Source: Pseudomonadota bacterium
GTDB taxonomy: Bacteria > Desulfobacterota > Desulfovibrionia > Desulfovibrionales > Desulfovibrionaceae
Length of the DNA: 20,569 nt
Reading direction: 5' to 3'
Assembly: GCA_023426275.1 (NCBI GenBank)
Contig: JAFABC010000002.1
Span: forward strand, 1 to 20,569
Under the pieces are notes generated by a model. That model did no database searches. It was not told where the DNA came from and saw only the letters and a program-made list of their open reading frames with translations. How positions within the stretch are numbered: position 1 is the first letter of the stretch; the number at the start of each line of letters is the position of its first letter. Positions 15,901 to 20,569 of this stretch are shown here, one piece after another. The position numbers and the translations under genes were made by a program.

Positions 15901-16102
15901 GTTCAATGATCTGCGTCACCGTGTTTTCGACCGTTTCGGCCGAAGCACCGGGATAGTAGGCGGTCACGGCGATGGAAGGCGGCGCGATGGGCGGATACTG
16001 GGAAATGGGCATCTGATAGATGGCCAGCGCGCCGGCCGTCATCATGACGATGGCGATGACCCAGGCGAAGACCGGCCTGTTCAGAAAGAATTTCGACAGC
16101 AT
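12956..16102 (-). CDS. RND multidrug efflux transporter, AcrB/MexB (HAE1) type
   Basis: A 1048-residue inner-membrane proton-drug antiporter, essentially the AcrB length (1049). The N-terminus, MLSKFFLNRPVFAWVIAIVM, is characteristic of the family. The proton-relay residues are intact: Asp408 and Asp409 in LLVDDAIVVVEN of TM4, and Lys946 in STKNAILII of TM10, equivalent to AcrB Asp407, Asp408 and Lys940. Two large periplasmic loops between TM1-2 and TM7-8 are present, as expected for the pore and docking domains. Its ATG shares one base with the TAA of the adaptor gene (TAATG), so the two are translationally coupled. It should work as a trimer with that adaptor and an outer-membrane factor encoded elsewhere. 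The drugs or metabolites exported are not predictable. Confidence 0.96.
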   Translation of the reverse strand: MLSKFFLNRPVFAWVIAIVMMTAGALAIYQMPISQYPPIAPPSIAVTAYYPGASAETVENTVTQIIEQKMTGLDNMLYLTGTSSSSGQSRIELTFAPGTDPDIAWSKVQNKLQLAMASLPDEVQRSGVEVSKSTRNYLIVVGLISEDGSMRGEDLRDYAQSTLEKILSRVPGVGEVENFGTQYAMRVWLDPDKLNSFGLTVGDVMTALNAYNVEVSAGQLGGAPAVPGQRLNSPIVVQHLLQTPEEFANIPVRIKEDGSVVRIKDVGRTELGSERSDVVAFYNGLPSAAMAIRQSAGANALETADAIKTTLKEMSRFFPPGMKVVYPYDTTPFTKVAIDEVVKTLFEAVVLVFLIMFLFMGNIRATLIPTIAVPVVLLGTFAVLHFFGYSINMLTMFAMVLAIGLLVDDAIVVVENVERIMSEEGLSPREATAKSMDEITSALIGIGLVLSAVFGPMAFFQGSTGVLYRQFSITIIASMMLSVVVALVLTPVLCATFLKPVPKGHEPSENVVFFLRPFFRWFDRMFFKIRSVYVGIVGRSFSKGLRYGIVYLLIVVGVGYLFKRMPTSYIPDEDQGILLVQATLPPGTTTLEQTEAVMAKVRDYFLTQEKDAVESFMGVSGVSFGGQGQNLAIGFVKLKDWNKRSGANLKVKAIAGRAMRYFSGIKEAMVFAFPPPPVVELGMASGFDFELQDRGGLGHEKLMAARNQLLGMARQDPRLVRVRPNGMEDMPEYHLDVDWDKAGALGVPINDIHTTISAAFGSSYVNNFIQNGRVKQVYVQADAPYRMRPQDLNRLYVRNTEGKMVPFSSFSSGRWTVGSPKLERYNAFPSINIWGEPAPGHSTGEAMSIMENLAGKLPQGIGFDWTGLSYQERMATAQGPILYAFSIFVIFLCVAALYESWTIPIVNMLMLPLGVLGAIVATSLRGFPNDVYFQIGFLTTLGLSTKNAILIIQFIKERMGHGEGLIEATLGAVKTRFRPVIMTSLAFFFGVLPLAMANGAGAGAMNAIGTAVCGGMLSATFIDLIFIPLFFVLVSRLFKQNGKKQATV

Positions 16103-17316
16103 TATTTGCCTCCGGCACCGCTCGTGGCGGGCTTGGCGGCCGAGCCGGCCGGGGCCTGGGAGGCGGTTTTGTCTTCATAGGGCGTGGCGCTGACCGTCGT
16201 GCCCGGACGCAGCATCTGCAGGCCCTGGACGATGACCCGGTCCCCGGGAGCCAGTCCCGAGGCGACCAGCCACTTGTGGTCGATGGTCCGGTCCAGCACC
16301 AGGGGCCGCAGCTCGACCTTGCTCTCGGCATTGACGATCAGGGCGTAGGGATTGCCCTTGGCGTTGCGGGACACGCCCTGCTGCGGCACCAGGATGGCCT
16401 GTTCATTGACGCCTTCCTTGATGATGGCCCGCACGAACATGCCGGGCAGGATGACGTTGCGCGGATTGGGGAAGACCATGCGCAACGTGACCGAGCCGGT
16501 GGAGGGATCGACGCTGACGTCGCTGAACTGGAGGGTGCCTTCCAGCGGATAGGGCGTGCCGTCCTCGAGCACGAGGCCGACCTTGTTGATTTCCGCGCCG
16601 TGCGGATTGAGCAGGCCCTTTTCCAGACGCTTTTTCATGCGCAGCAGTTCCGCCGTCGACTGCGGCACGTCCACGTAAATGGGGTCGAGCTGCTGGATGG
16701 TGGCCAACGGCGTGGCCTGATAGGCCGTGACGATGGCCCCGTCGGTCACGCTCGACTTGCCGATGCGTCCGGAGATGGGGGCCGTGACCTTGGTGTAGCC
16801 GAGGTTGATGCGCGCCGTTTGCACCCGGGCCTGCAGGGAGCTGATGTTGGCTTGCAGCTGCTTGAAGGCGGCGTCCGCGTCGTCGAAGTCCTGCTGGCTC
16901 AGCGCGCTGTTCTTGAGCAGCCGGCCGTAGCGCTCGGCCTTGAGCCGGGTGGTGGGCAGCTGGGCCTCGGCCTCGCCCAGGGCGGCGGTGGCGGTGTCGA
17001 GCTCCGCCTGAAACGGGGCGGGGTCGATCTGGTAGAGGACCTGTCCGGCCTTGACGTCGGAGCCCTCTGTAAAAAGTCTTTTTAAAATCAGACCGTTGAC
17101 GCGTGGACGGATTTCCGCCACCCGGTAGGCCGACGTGCGCCCGGACAGCTCCGTGGACAACAGCACTTTTTCGGGCTTGATGGTCACGGTGGAGACATGG
17201 GGTGTGGCCGGAGCCGGCGCGCCTTGCGGATCGCGGCTACACCCGGCGAGCAACACGACAAGCGCCAACGTCGCAAACACGATACCGAAGGATGTGGGTT
17301 TTCCCTGGAGACGCAT
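16102..17316 (-). CDS. RND efflux periplasmic adaptor lipoprotein (AcrA/MexA type)
   Basis: A 404-residue membrane-fusion protein linking the RND pump to an outer-membrane channel. The lipoprotein signal ends in LLAGC, with lipidated Cys26 followed by Ser27. The order is first lipoyl half (about 62-100, containing RPRVNGLILKRLFTEGSDVK), an alpha-helical hairpin (about 105-170), second lipoyl half with TKVTAPISGRIG, then beta-barrel and membrane-proximal domains with LVPQQGVSR. The C-terminus is an Ala/Pro/Ser-rich tail. The ATG at 17316 has GGAGG five bases upstream and places the lipobox correctly; an extension to 17442 would spoil it. It shares one base with the RND gene and follows the tetR gene after 247 bases. 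Confidence 0.95.
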   Translation of the reverse strand: MRLQGKPTSFGIVFATLALVVLLAGCSRDPQGAPAPATPHVSTVTIKPEKVLLSTELSGRTSAYRVAEIRPRVNGLILKRLFTEGSDVKAGQVLYQIDPAPFQAELDTATAALGEAEAQLPTTRLKAERYGRLLKNSALSQQDFDDADAAFKQLQANISSLQARVQTARINLGYTKVTAPISGRIGKSSVTDGAIVTAYQATPLATIQQLDPIYVDVPQSTAELLRMKKRLEKGLLNPHGAEINKVGLVLEDGTPYPLEGTLQFSDVSVDPSTGSVTLRMVFPNPRNVILPGMFVRAIIKEGVNEQAILVPQQGVSRNAKGNPYALIVNAESKVELRPLVLDRTIDHKWLVASGLAPGDRVIVQGLQMLRPGTTVSATPYEDKTASQAPAGSAAKPATSGAGGK

Positions 17317-17349
17317 GCAATCCTCCAAATAACGGCGGGATTGGGCAGC

Positions 17350-17380
17350 ATCGCCCCGGATAAGACGCGATCCGGGCGAT
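17350..17380 (-). promoter_or_regulatory. Leader hairpin or operator upstream of the efflux genes
   Basis: ATCGCCCCGGAT (17350-17361) and ATCCGGGCGAT (17370-17380) are inverted arms pairing over 11 bp with one bulged base around an eight-base loop. They lie 34-64 bases upstream of the adaptor ATG. No T run follows, so it is not a terminator. It could be a leader RNA structure or a repressor site. Confidence 0.45.
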
Positions 17381-17462
17381 CCTGTCGCTCTTGTGTTGTC
17401 TGTTTCGCGCTGCATCTGCCTGCCTGTCCCCTGTTGCGTCACGGTGCGAGGGCCTCCGGCCT

Positions 17463-17480
17463 GACGACGTGTACGTCGTC
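17463..17480. promoter_or_regulatory. 18-bp inverted repeat between tetR and the efflux adaptor (possible operator)
   Basis: GACGACGT-GT-ACGTCGTC is a perfect 8-bp inverted repeat with a two-base spacer. It is in the 247-bp gap between the regulator and the adaptor gene, about 150 bases before the adaptor ATG. Length and symmetry suit a TetR-type operator, but its sequence differs from the site near the tetR start, so the two may not bind the same protein. A TTGACA at 17516-17521 on the minus strand lacks a good -10 partner. Confidence 0.4.
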
Positions 17481-17563
17481 GTAGTGCCGGTGCTCCTTGC
17501 CAGGCGACCGGGCTCTGTCAACTCGAACGCGCCACGATGCCGGGCGACACGGCCGGATTACCG

Positions 17564-18157
17564 TCAGGCCGTGTCGCAGCCCCGGACCTTCTTGCGCAGT
17601 TCATTCATAAGAAATTTCGAAATGGTCTCCGGATCGACCAGTTCCGGCCGCACCTCGTCGAGATGTTTGGTGAAACCGGAAATCTGGAAAAAGCCCAGAA
17701 TCGTGCTCGTCAGGGCGAGGCCATACAAAACGGCATGTTGTGCGCCGAGGTAGTCCTGCAACAGGCCGACAAGGGTGGTGAAGGTGTCCTGGAAAATGCG
17801 CTCGGTCAGATATTTCATCCGCTCGGAGTCGGCGACCAACAGTTCCCGGATGAACAGCTTGGCCAGGATGGCGTCCTCGAACAGGTTGCGGGCGAACCAG
17901 GAGATGGCCAGCTCCAGCCGGCTTTCCGGGTCGTTGCCTCCGGTGATGGCCTCCTCCAGGGACAGGTTGCGGTCCTTGAAGGCGTAGGCCAGGGTCGAGC
18001 GGACGAGGTCTTCCTTGTCCTTGAAATGGTAATAGAGGTTGGCTTGCGTCATGCCCGTCTCGGTGGCGAGGCGACGCATGGACACGGCGGCGTAGCCATG
18101 GGCGGCAAACAGGCGGGCGGCTGTTTCGAGGATTTTATTTCGGATGTCGGAAGACAT
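17564..18157 (-). CDS. TetR/AcrR-family transcriptional regulator of the efflux operon
   Basis: A 197-residue repressor-type protein. The N-terminal TetR DNA-binding domain is clear: ILETAARLFAAHGYAAVSMR (9-28), then the helix-turn-helix with LATETGMTQANLYYHFKDKE (30-49). The remaining helical part is a variable ligand-binding and dimerisation domain. The ATG at 18157 gives the usual short N-terminus; a 15-residue extension to 18202 would run through the putative operator. It lies upstream of and on the same strand as the adaptor and RND genes, the usual place for a local pump repressor. The inducing ligand is unknown. The site at 18181-18194 suggests autoregulation. Confidence 0.93.
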   Translation of the reverse strand: MSSDIRNKILETAARLFAAHGYAAVSMRRLATETGMTQANLYYHFKDKEDLVRSTLAYAFKDRNLSLEEAITGGNDPESRLELAISWFARNLFEDAILAKLFIRELLVADSERMKYLTERIFQDTFTTLVGLLQDYLGAQHAVLYGLALTSTILGFFQISGFTKHLDEVRPELVDPETISKFLMNELRKKVRGCDTA

Positions 18158-18180
18158 AATACACTTCACATGCGAACTAC

Positions 18181-18194
18181 TGAACGTTCGTTCA
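18181..18194. promoter_or_regulatory. Putative TetR operator in front of the regulator gene
   Basis: TGAACG-TT-CGTTCA is a perfect 6-bp inverted repeat with a two-base spacer, 24 bases upstream of the regulator ATG. It abuts the putative -10 region, where bound repressor would block initiation. This is the typical layout for autorepression by a TetR-family protein. Confidence 0.6.
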
Positions 18195-18221
18195 ATTGCC
18201 ACCAGCCCGATACCCTGTCAA
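18193..18221 (-). promoter_or_regulatory. Putative promoter of the tetR gene
   Basis: On the minus strand a consensus -35 TTGACA (18221-18216) is followed after 17 bases by CAATTG (18198-18193) as a weak -10. The -10 overlaps the first bases of the inverted repeat at 18181-18194. The -35 is good, the -10 poor. Confidence 0.45.
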
Positions 18222-18325
18222 GAGGGACATGGCCGCCCCCCCGCCCGGGAGTGTCCGGGAGGGGCCGTCCCTCCCGCCACCGAACACCTCGATTGCTTTG
18301 CCTCGCCATCGCATCGGTTGGGCGC

Positions 18326-18358
18326 AAAAAAAGGGGCGTTGCCGTGGCAACGCCCCTT
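18326..18358 (-). terminator. Rho-independent terminator of the zinc-ribbon/Nif3 operon
   Basis: AAGGGGCGTTGCC (18331-18343) and GGCAACGCCCCTT (18346-18358) form a perfect 13-bp stem. On the minus strand the stem runs straight into seven T residues. It lies 26 bases after the stop of the zinc-ribbon gene. A second, shorter hairpin without a T run (CGGGAGGG/CCCTCCCG, 18256-18276) lies further on. Confidence 0.9.
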
Positions 18359-18384
18359 GGAAGGATCGGATGGAGGGATCGGAC

Positions 18385-19152
18385 CTATTCGGCCGGCGCC
18401 TCGGCGGCGGGCTCGGCCTCTTCCGGCGTTTCCTCGGGGGGAATGTGCTCGCTCCAGTAGATGAGGCGCTGGCAGTTGGGGCAGCTTAAAATCTGAATGC
18501 CCTTTTGCAGCTCGATAAACGACTGGGGCGGAATGGAGATGTGGCAGCCGGAGCAGATGCCGGCATCCACCGGAACGATGACGGGATTTTTCAGGCGCGA
18601 GCGGATGAATTCGTAGCGCTGGAGAATGGGTTTGGGCACGGCCGTGCAGGCTTCGGTCCGTCTGGCGTCGAGTTCGGCCAGCCGGCTTTTGGCCTCGGCG
18701 ATGTGTTTGTCGAGCGTCTCCTGGGCGGCGCTCAGATCGGCGTTGAGCCCTTCGGCGCTTTCCTCGATGGACTTGAGTTCCAGATTCTGCCGGGCCAGTT
18801 CCTCGGCCACGGTGATCTTTTCCTCTTCCCGGTTGCGGTTTTGCTTTTCCAGGTTGTCCATCTCACGCATCATGGCGTGATATTCCTTGGTGTTGCCGAC
18901 GAGCATGAGCTTGCTTTTGCTCTTTTTGAGCCGCATGGAATCGTTTTCGATCTCGGTTTCCAGGCGTTTTTGCTGGTCGGACAGGTACTTGAGCTTGTCG
19001 CGAATGAGTTCGGCGCTGCTGTCGATTTCCTGGCGACGCTTTTCCAGTTCGGCGATCCGCTGGGGAGCCTGCTTGAGTTCGTCCTGGAGGAGAACGATTT
19101 CGTCGTCCACCTTCTGCAAGACCACCAGTTGTTCGATCTGTTTCAAATACAT
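18385..19152 (-). CDS. C4-type zinc-ribbon coiled-coil protein (COG1579 family)
   Basis: A 255-residue protein with a long N-terminal coiled coil (about 5-170, rich in Glu, Lys, Gln and Leu heptads). A C-terminal zinc ribbon is formed by Cys200, Cys203, Cys224 and Cys227 (CSGC and CPNC). An acidic Glu/Pro/Ala tail ends the protein. The motif VGNTKEYHAMMREMDNLEKQ at 85-104 is typical of the family. Members are proposed nucleic-acid-binding or ribosome-associated proteins, but the precise role here is not readable. The ATG at 19152 follows GGAGA; the frame continues upstream to 19341 only because it overlaps the Nif3 gene in another frame. It starts 17 bases after the Nif3 stop, so the two are co-transcribed. 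Confidence 0.9.
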   Translation of the reverse strand: MYLKQIEQLVVLQKVDDEIVLLQDELKQAPQRIAELEKRRQEIDSSAELIRDKLKYLSDQQKRLETEIENDSMRLKKSKSKLMLVGNTKEYHAMMREMDNLEKQNRNREEEKITVAEELARQNLELKSIEESAEGLNADLSAAQETLDKHIAEAKSRLAELDARRTEACTAVPKPILQRYEFIRSRLKNPVIVPVDAGICSGCHISIPPQSFIELQKGIQILSCPNCQRLIYWSEHIPPEETPEEAEPAAEAPAE

Positions 19153-19169
19153 GAGGGTTCTCCGCGTGG

Positions 19170-20195
19170 TTATTCGGTCCCCAGGGAAGCGGTCCCCGTT
19201 GGGATGTGCACCGAAAACGGATCGTTTCCGGGGAAAAAGCGAACGTCCGGGCCGGATGGACCCAGGGTTTGCGACAAGGCCGCGGCAAAGCGGCGCATCA
19301 TGACCTCTTCCAGGGAAAAATGGCCGACGTCGAGGACGCACCGGTCGGCCGGCACGACTTGCGCCTGATGGTACTTGAGATCGCCGGTGACATAGACTTC
19401 GGCCCCGGCGGCAAAGGCCCGGGGAGCCATGTCCGCCCCGGAGCCGGGGCAGTAGGCCACGGTCGTGACGGACTGCGGCCCGTTTCCGGCCTGGACGAAA
19501 AAGCGGCGCGGCAACAGCGCGGCCAGTCCGGCCTTGAGGGCCTCCAGGGAGAGCGGGGCGGGCAGATCGCCCACCAGCCCGTAGCCGTAGACCGTTGCCG
19601 GTTCGCGAAGCTCGGTCAGGGAAAAAAGCGCGGCCTGCGGACTGGCGGCGGCCACGGCCGCCATGACCCGGGTCTTGTGGCCGGGCGCGAAGACGGCTTC
19701 GAGCAGGTCCGGGCCGTCCGTCCGGGCGGTCACGCCCGCCATGCCGGCCAGGGCCTCGCGGCCGGACCGGGGATCGGGCATGGTCCAGCGGGCGGCCAGG
19801 GACGGGATGGTCCCCGCCGGTTCGAGGACGCGGCGGTTTCGCAGGCCGAGTTCGTCGGCCAGCCAGCCGGCCGGGCCGTCCGTGACCACGTCAAGCGAGG
19901 TGTGGGCGGCGTAAAGCCAGACGCCATGCGGCAAAAGCAGCGTGAGCATCCGGTGGAAATCGTCCAGCCGATCGGGCAGGCGCGGCGACAGGGTGAGCGG
20001 GTGGTGGACGAGAATGACCTGCGCGCCCCAGTCGAGGGCGTCCCGGAGCAGGGCCGGGGTGGCGTCCAGGGCCATGGCCAGCTTGTCGCACCTGTCCAGG
20101 GTGCCGGCGACCTGCACGCCCGAACGGTCCCAGGAGGCGGCCCGGCCGGGATCGGCGGTGGCCTCGATGACGTCGATCAGTTCCCGCACGCGCAT
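19170..20195 (-). CDS. Nif3/YbgI-family dinuclear metal-centre protein
   Basis: A 341-residue Nif3-like protein; the family forms toroidal hexamers with a two-metal site. Candidate metal ligands match the family pattern: His64 and His65 in ILVHHPL, Asp102 in AAHTSLDV, and His292 plus Glu296 in DVGHFSLE. WDRSGVQV (22-29) and TGDLKYHQ are further signatures. The length matches the longer YqfO-type members, which carry an inserted middle domain (about 130-235). Some members have been linked to GTP cyclohydrolase-like activity or cofactor handling, but the function is uncertain. The ATG at 20195 has no strong ribosome-binding site. First gene of a two-gene operon with the zinc-ribbon gene, an association common in this lineage as far as I recall. 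Confidence 0.92.
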   Translation of the reverse strand: MRVRELIDVIEATADPGRAASWDRSGVQVAGTLDRCDKLAMALDATPALLRDALDWGAQVILVHHPLTLSPRLPDRLDDFHRMLTLLLPHGVWLYAAHTSLDVVTDGPAGWLADELGLRNRRVLEPAGTIPSLAARWTMPDPRSGREALAGMAGVTARTDGPDLLEAVFAPGHKTRVMAAVAAASPQAALFSLTELREPATVYGYGLVGDLPAPLSLEALKAGLAALLPRRFFVQAGNGPQSVTTVAYCPGSGADMAPRAFAAGAEVYVTGDLKYHQAQVVPADRCVLDVGHFSLEEVMMRRFAAALSQTLGPSGPDVRFFPGNDPFSVHIPTGTASLGTE

Positions 20196-20324
20196 GACGG
20201 CATGAAAAAGGCGCTTTGGAAGACCGGTTCGGTCCGCAAGCGCCTCTGTCGCGTTTGGATGCTCGCCGCGACGGCGGGAAAAGCGTTGGAGGAAAGCAGC
20301 GGTTGGGTGGCCATGTATCCTTCG

Positions 20325-20400
20325 TGGTGGGCCTACCAGGATTCGAACCTGGGACCTGCCGGTTATGAGCCGGTGGCTCTACCAACTGAGCTATAGGCCC
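20325..20400 (-). tRNA. tRNA-Met (CAT anticodon)
   Basis: A complete 76-base cloverleaf. The acceptor GGGCCTA pairs with TAGGCCC, with discriminator A and an encoded CCA (20325-20327). D arm GCTC-AGTTGGTA-GAGC, anticodon loop CTCATAA with CAT at 20365-20367, and T arm CCAGG-TTCGAAT-CCTGG are all present. The only blemish is an A-C at the top of the anticodon stem. CAT can also belong to a tRNA-Ile that is modified to lysidine; elongator Met is the likelier call. The T loop is standard and the absence of initiator features (the first pair is G-C, with no three-G-C run in the anticodon stem) argues against initiator tRNA. Confidence 0.93.
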
Positions 20401-20422
20401 ATGCCGTGTTCGTAAACTCCAT

Positions 20423-20452
20423 TTGATAGCGTGCGCGTACCGCCATTGTCAA
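20423..20452 (-). promoter_or_regulatory. Promoter of the tRNA-Met gene
   Basis: On the minus strand a consensus -35 TTGACA (20452-20447) and a -10 TATCAA (20428-20423) are separated by 18 bases. The tRNA begins about 22 bases after the -10, allowing a short 5' leader. The position and box quality make this the best promoter in the window. Confidence 0.75.
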
Positions 20453-20479
20453 GTGGCGTGTCCGCGCCGGACGGGGAAA

Positions 20480-20520
20480 GATGCCTCCGGCGGCCGGGGG
20501 GCATGATGCCCCCCGGACCC
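20480..20520. repeat. GC-rich hairpin, probably a dispersed intergenic repeat
   Basis: CCGGGGGGCAT (20494-20504) and ATGCCCCCCGG (20506-20516) are perfect 11-bp inverted arms around one base, preceded by GCCTCCGGCGG. Very similar GCCTCCGGCGGCC-G-rich hairpins are scattered between genes in Desulfovibrio-type genomes, from memory. Only one copy is in this window, so repeat status cannot be shown here. It may act as a transcription barrier. Confidence 0.5.
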
Positions 20521-20569
20521 CCTTGAAGTGTCTTTGGCGGCGCGAAGCGACGCTGGCGCACCTTGGCGG

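Noticed and set aside
12671..16180. Plus-strand open frame of 1169 codons opposite the RND transporter gene
   Set aside because: It is an antisense shadow of a textbook AcrB-type gene, with a product dominated by His, Gly, Asp and Glu repeats that reflect reversed codons.
1..20569. CRISPR array, prophage genes or toxin-antitoxin pair
   Set aside because: I looked for regularly spaced repeats and for integrase, terminase, capsid or toxin motifs and found none in the window.

Overview
The window looks like chromosome from a high-GC deltaproteobacterial anaerobe, most likely a sulfate reducer of the Desulfovibrio/Solidesulfovibrio type. This rests on gene content, codon use, strongly GC-rich coding DNA and a familiar style of GC-rich intergenic hairpin at the right edge. 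The taxonomic call is inference; no rRNA is present. All intact genes but one lie on the minus strand.

Left part (1-4900): accessory-looking DNA. The left edge holds the first 22 codons of a gene preceded by what may be the end of an IS256-type insertion sequence. Two direct repeats (187-251 and 3603-3660), each resembling a tRNA-Leu 3' end plus its terminator, bracket a P3A-type proton-pumping ATPase gene. Beyond the second repeat lie a 75-codon orphan gene and a universal stress protein gene. An AT-rich stretch (about 4500-5040) then leads into the only plus-strand gene, a GtrII-like membrane glucosyltransferase.

Middle (6948-12403): a tight five-gene operon. In transcription order it encodes a Tat-exported [2Fe-2S] subunit, a molybdopterin subunit, an FAD subunit with an extra four-cysteine insert, a multi-spanning cytochrome b, and an unrecognised 149-residue protein. 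The first three resemble the periplasmic aldehyde oxidoreductase PaoABC. The cytochrome suggests that electrons from substrate oxidation outside the cytoplasm are passed into the membrane. This is the most interesting system in the window.

Right part (12861-18221): a TetR-family regulator gene with a putative self-operator, followed on the same strand by a periplasmic adaptor lipoprotein and an AcrB/MexB-type RND transporter gene. No outer-membrane channel gene accompanies them.

Right end (18326-20569): housekeeping DNA. It has a C4 zinc-ribbon coiled-coil protein gene downstream of a Nif3-family gene, a CAT-anticodon tRNA gene with its own promoter, and a GC-rich hairpin that is probably a dispersed repeat.
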